Assembly (NCBI GenBank): GCA_018292915.2
Contig: JACVVK020000016.1
Coordinates: 723,501 to 787,500 of the forward strand
Source: Batillaria attramentaria
Lineage: Eukaryota > Mollusca > Gastropoda > Batillariidae
DNA: 64,000 nt
Direction of reading: 5' to 3'
The translations under genes and the position numbers were made by a program. Below the pieces are notes generated by a model. That model had not been told where the DNA came from, searched no databases, and worked only from the letters and a program-made list of their open reading frames with translations. The first letter of the stretch is position 1; every line of letters begins with the position of its first letter. Below, piece after piece: positions 45,600-56,715 of the stretch.

Positions 45600-46489
45600 G
45601 AAAAGCGGACACGAAAATGTCCCAGCAGGTTCCAACACAAAAGGTCCTCCCTCCGAACACGGCTTCGCAAACTGCAGACTCCCAATCCTCCGCACAAAGG
45701 AGCGACAGTGAAGTCATTTCGCCCCATTGTGGATGGGTGAATACCGGAGCAAGTGCCTTGCTTCGTTGCACAATGCAGGCAATCTATATGATAAAACTGT
45801 GCGCCACGCTCGTTCAATTCGCGTTTTCAACACCAGGGTCACCAGAGGTCGAGAGAGGGGGACTTGATCTTTTCTGTCAGTTCTTTCAGTGATCTCGCAC
45901 ACGTGCTGCTCGACGTCCTCAAAACCCCTTGGCGGTGAGGCACCGCCGGTTACGGCCGCTGTGTACTTCACCTGGTGCGTTTACACGCATGAGTGGACTT
46001 TAAAGACTCGGGTCCTTTTGGAGTCGCACAACGTGGTTGCTGCGCCTCCCACTGTCAACACTAGACTATAACTTTTCTCCGCACACTCACTAATGCTCCT
46101 ATTCTGCCCGTAAGGCTGGCCTGCAGCACAGCTTTGTGTTGGAACCTGCTGAGATATTTTCCTGGGACTGCTTTCTTTTCGCTTCAGTTTTCATGATCAC
46201 ACCCGTCACACCCATGGAAGGACGTAAAGCGGCCTAGCTATCTTAAAGCCTCTATATTCCTAACGCCACCAAGATGAAAAACTACCGCTTTCGAATCTTC
46301 AAGGTTATTTGCCATACAGAACGATGCTTCATTTGACCATCGCAACCGTTTTCGTGACTTTGTGGCTTCTAATATTAAAGAAATGCGATTTTCTTTGAGC
46401 TTAAGTTCCGTTCCTGATAGGGCGGGGACTTGAAATATCAGCACCAATCAGCGCCGTCTAGCTGGTCTTCGGTCCTCAAGCAAAATTTG
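45600..46489. other. Spacer between duplicate copies, no gene
   Basis: About 0.9 kb of unique sequence; nothing recognised. Confidence 0.45.
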
Positions 46490-46576
46490 CTCGACTCTTG
46501 GGACGGAATATTGTACACATGTATCAGCCATTTGTACGAAAGAATGGACCTTTCATTTCTCCCCCACCTCCTCCTC

Positions 46577-46638
<62 letters not shown>

Positions 46639-46752
46639 GAGGATCCCACCCCGTGCCCCCAAACTCTGCACCAAGCGCCACCATACACACATTTTAAGGG
46701 CAATGACAAAAACACATATTGTCAGGCTTCTGTGACGCAGAGACCACAGCAA
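46490..46752 (+). repeat. Local duplication, copy 2 (expanded CA run)
   Basis: Second copy of 45375-45599 with the CA run expanded to 46577-46634. The homology ends within a few bases of the adjoining MITE. Confidence 0.93.
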
Positions 46753-46757
46753 TACTA

Positions 46758-46961
46758 GTGAGATTTAGTAGGATTTCGTACGGAGGACTTCGTTGAGCAG
46801 CGTAACCCATTTGCATGTAAATTAGGCACGTTACGGGTGCCATTACACAATCGCAGTGCGTTCTTAGCAGCTCGCGGCCTCTGCCGTGTGAGCCTAATTT
46901 ACATGTAAATGGGTTACGCTGCTCAGCGAAGTCCTCCGTACGAAGTCCTACTGAATCTCAC
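46758..46961. mobile_element. Foldback MITE of Tc1/mariner type
   Basis: About 70-bp inverted arms (46758-46828 and 46892-46961) with few mismatches around a 63-bp loop. The ends GTGAGATT and AATCTCAC are flanked by TA on both sides (46756-46757 and 46962-46963). Confidence 0.85.
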
Positions 46962-47066
46962 TAATGTCGTGTGCTCAGTCCGCAAGCAAATGTCGTCTGC
47001 TCAGAACGCGGTGCACTATTAGAAAACATACAGTGATCTACGCCGGCCTGAGTCAGTCACCACAAA

Positions 47067-47182
47067 GTTCGTATCCCGGCTGGGGCCAAATATTTGTCCT
47101 GGCTTTTTCATCGTTGCCCCGTCTTTGATATCACCCGTATGTGGTGGAAAGGGACGTTAAGCCCCCAAACACCCACCCACCC
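47067..47182 (+). mobile_element. tRNA-derived SINE (family 1), 5'-truncated
   Basis: Starts at box B (GTTCGTATCCCGGCTGG), then the usual body and the TATGTGGTGGAAAGGGACG tail with ACACCCACCCACCC. Confidence 0.85.
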
Positions 47183-47328
47183 TGGGTCACCACGGTGGTT
47201 TCAAATGCTAATTTGCAGCCCACGTGATTCTGAAGCAAAGGTGAAGCACATTTCGATGAAACGTATTCCACACGCTGTTGTATGCATGTCATACATGTTG
47301 AGACTTTTACTGCAGATTCATGGCGGCA

Positions 47329-47803
47329 GGTTCTGGCCAACCCTGTTTCGGGTCCGTCGATAATTCTATGGCCCTGCGACGACGGCCAGGTCAGGCTAAC
47401 CGAGACCGAGCCGAGCTAAGTGATACCTACGAAGGAAAAATGATTTTAAAAAATACTCGGTAACAAGGAAAGTGGACAGTTGCGAACAACTTTGAGGTCC
47501 CCGTGTTATTTGACAGTGTGCAGAGAAGCGGTGAAAACTGTCGCATTCACCAGCACAGTACATTAATTTTTCAGCCTGTTTCGAGATTATTGCCTGCATG
47601 AGTTGTCTCCCTTGCCGCCACAGACACGCATTTTTCGTGGCAGACGACAAAGCTGCCACGAAAAATGCACGCATGCATGCTGCGAGTCTGTGTATGCACT
47701 TAGGTATCAGTTAGCTCGGCTCGGTCTCGGTTAGCCCGACTTGGCCGTCGTCGGAGGGGCGTAGAGTTACTGACGGACCCGGAACAGGGTTGGGTTCTGG
47801 CCA
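47329..47803. mobile_element. 475-bp element with about 90-bp terminal inverted repeats
   Basis: The left arm (from 47340, containing GCTAACCGAGACCGAGCCGA) and right arm (to about 47792) are imperfect reverse complements. GGTTCTGGCCA directly flanks both ends (47329-47339 and 47793-47803). An internal palindrome built on CATTTTTCGTGGCAG lies at about 47628-47668. No coding content. Confidence 0.75.
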
Positions 47804-48425
47804 GCACAGTGATAAGGCATCGGCAGCACCAGTCACAACTAAGTTAAAACTTGTCTCTTTAAAGCTACTAGGTTTCGTTTCAGTAGAGCAACCAACCAGG
47901 AACTTTAATTTAATCCTTAGGGAGACCCTACAAGTGGTTGATTAGCTTTAATCTCTTCTGTGAGTTTGGACAGACCGTAAATCAATGTCTACAACAAACC
48001 AAGACATGCAACCAAAAAAATCCAAAGCCATTATTTAAGCTTTCTAGCCTCAATTCTTGCCAGTATCGCCCTGTAAGCCACTTCACCCTGACAAAGCAGC
48101 TAGATTATTTTGCCATCTAGGCTTGAAAACTTCGTGACTCAAAGATTAACTGGCATTAAAGATATTTCTCCCTGCGTACTTGAAGACTTACGTGCCCACA
48201 GCTTATACGTTCTTTCAAGCAAACGCATGGATGCGTTATGCAGCGTGGATTGATTGCCTTCGGTCAGCTTAAACGCCCTACCAGCTATAAATTGGCTTTT
48301 GCAGGATGTGCCCGCATCGCAAACGTCATGCAGCAAGGAAGGTTGCACAGATGCAATTCTGGCATGTTTTAAACATTTGATTTGTTATGTGATAAATTGA
48401 AAAGAGCACTGGTGATTTTTTTTTG
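47804..48425. other. Intergenic, no gene
   Basis: AT-rich; nothing recognised. Confidence 0.45.
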
Positions 48426-48695
48426 TTTGGGGGGGGGGGGGGGGAGGAGGGGGAGGTGGGGGGAGGGGGGAGGTTGTGGGAGGGAGGTTATGGAGCTTCA
48501 TTCTTGGGTTCCGTTAGAATTTCTTCCTTTGCCAAATTTTGGGTGAACGCTTTTCAGCCCGCCTCTTCACCTATTTTCATAATTTGCCTTCAGAGATCAG
48601 GGCACATACTGTGCATAGACTTTGGTGTCCTCTCTCTCTCTCTCTCTCTTTCCCAGTCTCACGCTTACACACACAACACACACACACACACACAC

Positions 48696-48758
<63 letters not shown>

Positions 48759-48791
48759 TGTAAACCGGAAAAAAAACTCTCTCTCTCTCAG

Positions 48792-48874
<83 letters not shown>

Positions 48875-48903
48875 CACACACACACACACACCACACACAC
48901 ACA

Positions 48904-48981
<78 letters not shown>

Positions 48982-49125
48982 GACACACACTTTCAATCCG
49001 GAAAAAGAAATTAACCGGCAAACGCACGGAAGGACTGAACTTACGACTGACGAGAGAGAGGAGAGAGAGAGAGAGAGAAGAGAGGCGGTTGTCGAGTGTG
49101 TGGGGGGGGGGGAGGGGAGCGGGGG
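48426..49125. repeat. Large poly-G / (CT)n / (AC)n / (GA)n low-complexity block
   Basis: Poly-G and G-rich purine tract at 48429-48490; CT at 48630-48650; AC at 48668-48756; CT at 48778-48804; a long interrupted AC array at 48805-48978; GA at 49051-49083; poly-G at 49101-49131. Two successive (CT)n-then-(AC)n modules suggest an internal duplication. Confidence 0.95.
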
Positions 49126-49711
49126 GGGGGGGAGAAATCCGACGATTTGTCTAGATGATAAGGCAGTGATGATTTATCGAGCTGGTGAAGCGTAAGCCGT
49201 GACTTCAGCACCCTTAGCAAATAGCCGTCAACAGACGAACAAATTTTTACCCCGATCATAGCCACGCCGGGCAAGCATTAGGATCAGGTCTGTTTTCTGT
49301 ATCCATACTGTGCTGGAAGCAGGCTCCAATGATAGATGAAGACAGACCAGAGCTGCCTGTCGCGTAGATGCTTTATAACCGAGCTTTTTTTTTTGTTTGG
49401 TCGGTCTTGGCCCTCCATTCTTTCATTTCTTGTCTCACGGAGTTGAGTGCATGTTTTTCTCTCCCTTTCCTAGTGCAGTTTTCTCCCGTCGTGGGTTTGG
49501 CGAGTAAGGCAGTGCAGAATTATTGTGTTCTGTCGATGCTAAGGACTACTGCAAGACTGAGGTGAGTCAGTGGGTCACTGTGGCGCTTGGAACTTGAAAC
49601 TGAATTTGCTTAAAACGGTTTCCCGGGCCCGAATAAGTCATGATTGAGTCATTGTATAGGGGTGGTACGTCATGGATATAGAGTATAATCATATCTAATG
49701 ATAGAAAGTAG
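49126..49711. other. Intergenic, no gene
   Basis: No supported feature. Confidence 0.45.
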
Positions 49712-49725
49712 TTCATGAATTAATG

Positions 49726-49772
49726 TGTATGTGGTGGAAAAGGACGTTAAACCCCCAAACACCCACCCACCC
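49726..49772 (+). mobile_element. Extremely 5'-truncated SINE (47 bp) with target-site duplication
   Basis: Only the SINE tail (TGTATGTGGTGGAAAAGGAC, then GTTAAACCCCCAAACACCC and ACCC) is present. It is flanked by the 13-bp direct repeat TCATGAATTAATG at 49713-49725 and 49773-49785. Confidence 0.88.
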
Positions 49773-49785
49773 TCATGAATTAATG

Positions 49786-50922
49786 AACAGCTAACATTAA
49801 TTACAATGTCAAACCAGAGACTGAAAACAGGAGTCTCGCCCCTAGATCATCAATTTTCCTCAGTAACGGCTGCGGGAAACCGATATTGAATTGGCTTACC
49901 CAAAACGAAACATTTTCGTATCTCCAAACACAGGAGACTTCACTGAACTTAATGTTAGTATTTGTTTGCACGGATCTATACTCTTCAACAAGAGACTGTA
50001 TACACCTAGAAGGATACTATAGCCTAAGTTTTTCATGCATTACTTGTGTGAGTTTGATTTCTTTCTGTGACAGTTACAGTTCAAACAAAGCCATGATGGA
50101 CGCAGCTGCTTTAAGGGGGTTAATGTTACCATATTGAAATGCTGGCACTGAGCCAACAGAAGCGTACTCGATGACACGGCGACCACACTGAGCGCTTCGA
50201 TCAGTAGTGTATTAACAGTCGTAGAATTTGAATGCTCGACCGCTCAAGCAAATTATAAACAACACTGTGTCGCATTAAGAGCTGTACTAATCATCAAGAC
50301 AGAGTATTTCAAGCGTACAGGCTTTGCCCACGAGTGAAACTGCTCCAGAACGTAAGCTGACTTAGCAAAGATGGAATTAGCCCGCTTAAATCTTGTTTGT
50401 GTTTGCGATGTTTCCAGTAATTAGTAGAACCGATGGGATAGAGGGCATGGAGATTCCTGTTTCCTGACGTTCTTTGTTATTTGCAGGAGACTCGAGCGGA
50501 GCGGGGCGGGGTGGGGTGGGGCGGGGCGGGGCGCGTCATTGATAACGCACATGCTGACGAAATAGAAGGTAAACCAATCACAAATTCCCTGGGTATTCTC
50601 TCGGCCGTGGAGCTTCAAGCTACATTTGAGCCATCGAGAACGACCTCACGGCATGATCAGCCTCAGCCTGCGATGGCCCCTCCGGAATCGCAGACGACTC
50701 TCGTGTTTTCTTTTTGCTCCAGCACGCATGATGGAGAGGAACAAAACGCTCAGACTTGGGGGGCTGAGGGAGGGGGGCACTCGTGGGTTTTAGGTACCAA
50801 GGTGCTCTGCGAAAACGATTGCCACCATCCACGCTCATATGTCACTTTCTTCCTTCCTTCCTGTACCTCCCTCGCTGCCTCATTCTTTATTACTAGCTTC
50901 CGACCCCCCAACCCATCCCCTC

Positions 50923-50925
<3 letters not shown>
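49786..50925. other. Intergenic; G-quadruplex-type (GGGGY)n tract at 50.50-50.53 kb
   Basis: 50501-50532 consists of repeated GGGGC and GGGGT units, a strong G-quadruplex and GC-box candidate. The rest shows no gene. Confidence 0.45.

Positions 50926-50994
<69 letters not shown>
50926..50994. repeat. (AC)n microsatellite
   Basis: About 34 AC units. Confidence 0.97.
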
Positions 50995-50997
<3 letters not shown>

Positions 50998-51155
50998 CCC
51001 ACCCCGATTTGAGATCAAAACATTAATATACCACACAAACAAACAAACACTACCAGTCTAACATTGATGCATACAAACGATTACGGTGCAAAATTAACGT
51101 AAATTTGTAGACAAACTGTCCCAGTGTAACACGCGGGATTTATTCCCCAGCATGA

Positions 51156-51251
51156 AGTGCCCCGGGTCAATGCAGCTTGAGGCTAGAAGTGCTCCTGGTC
51201 AATGAAGCTTGAGGCTAGAAGTGCCCCTGGTCAATGAAGCTTGAGGCTAGA
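51156..51251 (+). repeat. 32-bp minisatellite, three units
   Basis: Units start at 51156, 51188 and 51220 (AGTGCCCCTGGTCAATGAAG, then CTTGAGGCTAGA) with one to four changes between them. Confidence 0.93.
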
Positions 51252-51298
51252 AGTGTGCCGGAGTCAGACGAGCCGGCTGTTTACATCAGTCTTGCATT

Positions 51299-52045
51299 GT
51301 GACAAACAGTCAAACATTGTTACAAACAGTACTGGTCAAACATGGTTACAAACAGTACTGGTCAAACATTATTACACACAGCGCTGGTCAAACATTGTTA
51401 CAAACAAACAGTACTGGTCAAACATTATTACAAACAGTACTGGTCAAACATTATTACACACAGCGCTGGTCAAACATTGTTACAAACAAACAGTTCTGGT
51501 CAAACATTGTTACAAACAGTACTGGTCAAACATAATTACACACAGCACTGGCCAAACATTGTGACAAACAAACAGTACTGGTCAAACATCAGTTGTTACA
51601 AACAGTACTGATCAAACATTATTACACACAGCGCTGGTCAAACATTGTTACAAACAGTACTGGTCAAACATTGTTACAAACAGTACTGGTCAAACACTAA
51701 TTACACACAGCACTGGCCAAACATTGTGACAAACAAACAGTACTGGTCAAACATCAGTTGTTACAAACAGTACTGGTCAAACATTATTACACACAGCGCT
51801 GGTCAAACATTGTTACAAACAGTACTGGTCAAACATTGTTACAAACAGTACTGGTCAAACACTAATTACACACAGCACTGGCCAAACATTGTGACAAACA
51901 AACAGTACTGGTCAAACATCAGTTGTTACAAACAGTACTGGTCAAACATTATTACACACAGCACTGGCCAAACATTGTTACTAACAAACAGCAATGGTCA
52001 AACATTGTTACAAACAGCACTGGTCAAACATTATCACAAACAAAC
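51299..52045 (+). repeat. 26-bp minisatellite array with higher-order structure
   Basis: About 28 units of TTACAAACAGTACTGGTCAA followed by ACATTG, with variants: ACACACAGCGCTGG, a four-base AACA insertion, and CATCAGTTG or CACTAATTAC junctions. Variants recur in blocks (for example 51640-51760 and 51815-51935 nearly identical). Because 26 is not a multiple of three and the unit is stop-free in all plus frames, long overlapping frames arise without being genes. Confidence 0.95.
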
Positions 52046-53120
52046 CGTTTTAATCCAACAGTAATACAAACTTCTCTGTCAAAAAAAATAAAATCCAGAA
52101 ACAGACACACCGATGGAAAAATAGCCGAAAAACTTGTACCAGCTGTTTTCACATGTAAAAGTTATAATGTAAAAGTGAAAACAAAAGTACTCTCGTGATA
52201 TTCAGGAGAACGCCTTTATACTCTGGTGTAGTGGTCGACGGTCGAAGCTCAAGACTTTGTAAACCAGACGAAAGTGTCAGAACATCCTCGAATATCACAC
52301 TCGGGAGACTTCTCAGATATGGGGTAGCGCGTTGTTGTTGTTGTTGTTGTAGGTCCTGGGTTGAACACTCCCAGGGTCATCCCCTTGGATGTGAGGATTA
52401 CGTGATTACGTGTATGGCCGTTGCCACGTAGGCAGCCACACTCCTGCTCCTCACTATTGCCAGAGGGTGATGGTTGTTATGCTAGGTGCTTTACTGATAT
52501 GGCTGAAGATAATCCCCACATAACAATGACAATAATTTTGCTGTAGACTCACCGCTCTGGCCATGACAAAAGCATTCGCGCGAGGCGGGGGTGGAGCGCG
52601 TGTGGGCTTTTCTGGGCGCGGAGACTATGCCACTGAATTATACTGGTGGTCACATGGGATGGGGATGGAAGAAAATAATCTCCGATAGGGATGTTCACCA
52701 TCCCTGTCTTCCTGTGGAAAGGCCAACAATCTACCAAGGTTTCAACACACCCTCTTCTTCACACAGGAGAATTCCGGCAGACATACTGTAACCGCTGACC
52801 TTGCTGGCCGGAACTTCAGTTTTTGTTTTGTGTTTTTTTTTTTTTTTAATTAAAATTTCGGTAAGAAGATCATTTGAAATTATTTTATGTGAGAAAAGTC
52901 AGTCAAAGCAATTCGTTTTAAGTGAACAACAACTTAAATAAATAATAATTAAAAAAACCCTGCGTGATCTTTCTGACTTGAAGCAACAATATTTAAAATG
53001 TTTGGCGCCGATCAGTTTGGTGCTGAACATCTCCTTCACGTTTTGGCGGAGGGCGATCATGATCGAATTAGTTACAGCTACACTGAGAAACAATATAGAG
53101 AGGTAGTGGAAAGGTCTCAG
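52046..53120. other. Intergenic; possible SINE-like head near 52.23 kb
   Basis: CTGGTGTAGTGGTCGACGG near 52.22 kb resembles a tRNA-like box A region but lacks a clear box B. (GTT)n at 52332-52350. No gene recognised. Confidence 0.35.
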
Positions 53121-53339
53121 ACGAATGCCAAAGTGTGGGTGTACAATGTATGAATATTGCCAGCGGTGATACGTGCAACGGAGACCCCAGCCGACTAGAC
53201 TACTGCGGTGCAGCGTCGTCTAAGGATGTCTTCCTGTGTCGGGCCGATCGTGGCCAGATGGTAGGTACATTAGAAGCCGGCTGCATGGAACCGTCAGCAG
53301 CACTACGACTGATCACTAAGACCAGTTGCTACGCCGAGG
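53121..53339 (+). other. Possible orphan exon, cysteine-containing
   Basis: A GC-richer stretch is open from an acceptor-like GGTCTCAG (53113-53120) to a good donor (GCCGAG then GTAAGC, exon end 53339). It would encode about 72 residues with seven cysteines, including VQCMNIASGDTCNGD, DYCGAAS and VFLCRADRG. No family recognised, no partner exon found, and the poly-T/poly-G tract follows. It may be chance. Confidence 0.18.
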
Positions 53340-54880
53340 TAAGCTTGAGGAGTTGAATGGGGCAAGACCGAGCCTTGGGTCTTGGTCATTGTGGAAACTG
53401 AGGTTTTGGCGATTTAAGTTTTTGTTTGTTTGTTTAATTTTTGTATTATTTAATCTTATTTTCTTTTTCTTTTTTCTTTACTTTTTTTTTGGGGGGGGGG
53501 GTGGGGGGTGGTGGGGGCTGCAAACTCTTCCCCAGTTGCGGTGGTGTTCCTCCCAGGTCATGGTTGGAATCATCGGAGGGCACGGAAGCTCGGGGAAATT
53601 TGTATTATGCGTTATGATGAGGATGAGGACGATGGTATGACGATGCTATGGAGGTCCATGTGGTTTAGGACTGCATGACAGGGCCGCATTCCGCCCTTCC
53701 AGTCATTAATTTTTGGCAATATTATCACGCCGCGTACCGTGTCGACACCACTGAAACTGTTGCGCTTGTATGTGGTCCTTTGTCCCCGAGCGAGTCTAGA
53801 TAAGTAGAGCTCCGAAAGCAATACTCACGTCTGCTGGCCGTGCGAAGGAGAACTTCATCGACCCAAAGCTCCCCTAGTCCACGTGTGCCCGCACAGCTGT
53901 AGCAGACGCAGCGCTCTTCGCCTTGCGTTTGGCATCCGTTGGTCCAGTGCCAGCCTGCCTGTGTGAGGCTTAAACTGTGCATGAGCATAAGTGGTACGAT
54001 GCCAATATAGATACGAAAACGTTTCGGTTTGAGTAAGCCAAATGAAAAAATCGGTTTCCGACAGCCGCCATCAGCAAAAGTGGTGATCAAGGAATGAAAC
54101 TCCTGTTTTCAGTCTCAGGTCGGATTACTACGACATTGTAAGTATAGCTGTTTATCAATTCACGAACTTTCTTTGTTTTGTTTCGTTTTGTTTTTTTCTA
54201 GTAGACACGGGTATTCTCTGTATCAAACATAATCAGTTATATAACTTTGGCAAAGAATTACAGCACTTCTGAGCTGCATACTGCATCCGCTTTAAGTCGC
54301 ACTGAATATCTAGGTCCACTTCATGCAGCCTGTGTGCGGCCAGTGGAAAAAGCAGAGCCGCTGACAAGAGTGCTGTGGGCGCCCCCCTTATCTGGGCCAT
54401 CTTGGCACGGAAGTCGTTGTGTTGCGGGATCAAAGCCACCATCACAGAATCAACATGCCGTGAACCGGCACACAGGAAGGGGAATAACTCTTAATTCCAC
54501 TTCAGCCCCCGCGCTTTTTGGCCTCTCCGGTGTTTTTGCTTCCAAGCATCGAGTTTTGTGTTTATACTTGCGCAAAACGTGGCATTCGAGTGGATTTGGC
54601 GGTTCCGAGAGAGCGTTTCTCGAGATTTTTCAGGTGTGCAAGTGGTATTAGCCAAAATCTATGATCGTCGGCGTGGAAGATATTTTTTAATGAATGCGGG
54701 AGCGCCCGTTCTCCTCACCGTGAAATAAGTTAACTGGAGTTCAAAGTTGCACACTGCATGTACCTCAACTCAACTCCTTAGGACAAACGAGTTTCTTTCA
54801 CGAGCAGAACTGCCAGCTATACCAAGTGTAAAGAAAGTTCATGAACTCAAGCCGGCAATTGGAGTCAGCCCTATAGGCCT
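53340..54880. other. Intergenic; poly-T/poly-G tract at 53.48-53.52 kb
   Basis: Nothing else recognised. Confidence 0.45.
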
Positions 54881-54998
54881 ATTCCCTCAGGTCTATGTTC
54901 CCGGCCCTATGTTCCTTCTATGTGTCATTAAATGCTTAGGTTTAGGTTAGGGGTTAGGTTTGCTGTAGACCTGGGGGAACATAGACCCGGGGGAACAC
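54881..54998. repeat. Inverted repeat around a telomere-like core
   Basis: ATTCCCTCAGGTCTATGTTC at 54881-54900 pairs with GAACATAGACCCGGGGGAAC at 54977-54996. Between them is TTAGGTTTAGGTTAGGGG and TTAGGTTT at about 54936-54961. Probably a MITE-like repeat rather than a true interstitial telomere. Confidence 0.6.
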
Positions 54999-56240
54999 AA
55001 ACTGCAGGTGCCGATTTCGACTCTCATCTCATCTCTGCTACAATTGACAGTCACTCCGCGCAAGTAGGTCGCTCCGTCTCCCATCAGTGCACTGCGGGCG
55101 TTACTCGTAAGCAGCCAAAACCACTCGGCCGCGCGGCGAATCGCGCAAAGCAACCGAACCAGAACCGAAGCACGTGATTTTTTCAGGTTGAACTGTAGAC
55201 TGGCCCTAGGCTGAAAGAACCGAGTTTGAACACTAGTGGCAGTGGCCATGAGCTTAGGAATCAACACACACTGAGCTCTTCCAGAAAAAGACTGAAGTCT
55301 TTAATTCCGACCCAAAGACGTTCACACCAGCCTGACTTCTCCTATCTCAGCGACACAGATGCAACGTTCTGTGTTACGTCCGGCCCATCTTTCGTTGTTT
55401 CTGTGTGCTGCCGTGTTGTCTTTATATTATGTATTTTCTTTGTCAGCTCCGCTTGGGGATGTTTGCATTCGGTCGATCTCGGACGCATGATAGCGGAATG
55501 GCCCAAGACGAATGAAAAGAAATAAACCCAGCAACCCCATCAACGAATATATCAAACAAGCGACAGAGACACTGAGAAACATTTTGCGAACAGCAACAAG
55601 CATGAGTAGTTTGCTGTGCCGAGGTCCCATTCATTAAAGCATTTAGCTCGCGTGGCTTCAGTAGCAGATCTCCTTGTGTTTCTTTTCGTTCGCCTTACCA
55701 CACCTGTTCGCCTTACCACACCTGGAGACAGGTATTTGAGATGAAACTGGTGGTCTTCTGGGGCTCTTCTACGGGTCCGTACAGCTTCTGTTGCAGTTCG
55801 AAGGACACAAATACACAGCGCCTCAAAATGCCGTGTATATATTCCCTATTAGCCTTAGGCATCACAGACACCCCCTAAAAATGCTTCAATCTAGAAACAA
55901 TTAGTACCATGAACAGACCATTCAAAGGCACGCACCTGACAGGGGTTTAAACAAATTTGGGTGTCTCCTTTCCGCTCAGACTCACTGGAGTTATGCATGT
56001 CTACTTTCTGTTTAGACCGGAGAGCCAGTTCACACAAATCCGCTTGCGCCACTTGTGTCCGACCTCTGTGCAAAAAAAAGTCCCAGCTTCACTGGCAGTT
56101 TGCCTCTTGTTGTGACCGCCTGGCATGCACCTTGAACTACGTAAGACAAAAATCACGAAAATCACGCTTTTTCACGACAACAAAAATCACTACACACCAG
56201 CACACTCGCCAGACAGGGTACCAAAAATAAACACCAAACA
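54999..56240. other. Intergenic; small 18-bp doublet at 55.69 kb
   Basis: GTTCGCCTTACCACACCT is present twice in tandem at about 55687-55722. No gene recognised. Confidence 0.45.
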
Positions 56241-56242
56241 TA

Positions 56243-56690
56243 AGCCCACGGTCATGCAGTTTGTGTCCTTACGCCTGCAGTGGAATCGGCCGCGGCCATA
56301 TCGCTTCCCTCAGATTCCATAAGTTCCTGCAGTCTTGTAGGATGTGCTCTGTGGTCCGCATTGCCTCACAACAAGAGCACATAGAGGACGGCACAAGACG
56401 AATCTTCCTGTGCAGGTGGTGTCACAGCCTGTTGTGTCCCGGCGGCGGTCCTGAGGCGGAAGATGGTCACCTGGTCTGGTCTGGCCCCGTCTGGTCTTGT
56501 CAGCTGGTCAGTGGTAACTGTCATGGGCCTCGGAAGGTCTGAACAAAAACCTTATGATGGTCTTTGAGGCTGACTGCGGTTTCTTCCTGCTGGTCTTCTG
56601 CACGCATTTTTGCCATTCTGTCTGCTTCCTCGTGTACAATGCAGATCCATTTGATCCCGTGTACGAACTACTGTATATCATTGAATTAAG
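56243..56690 (-). pseudogene. Non-LTR retrotransposon ORF2 3' relic (RNase H / C-terminal zinc-knuckle region)
   Basis: On the minus strand 56670-56600 reads GIKWICIVHEEADRMAK, the pattern of the last RNase H motif (G-x-x-G/E-x-x-A-D-x-x-A-K) of Jockey/I/CR1-type elements. After a stop and a frame change, 56490-56270 reads QVTIFRLRTA, then HLHRKIRLVPSSMCSCCEA and TTEHILQDCRNLW, the typical C-x-C...TTEH-x-L-x-x-C terminus of such ORF2 proteins. At least two stops and one frameshift are seen, so it is a dead fragment. The family is inferred from motif memory. Confidence 0.7.
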
Positions 56691-56715
56691 CAGAGCAGAG
56701 GCCTAATGCATGTAG

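Noticed and set aside
51299..52045. CRISPR-like repeat array
   Set aside because: Units are directly adjacent with no unique spacers, and the genome is eukaryotic.
51241..52064. Three overlapping plus-strand frames of 78-139 codons
   Set aside because: Produced by a 26-bp minisatellite lacking stops in every plus frame; no unique coding sequence.
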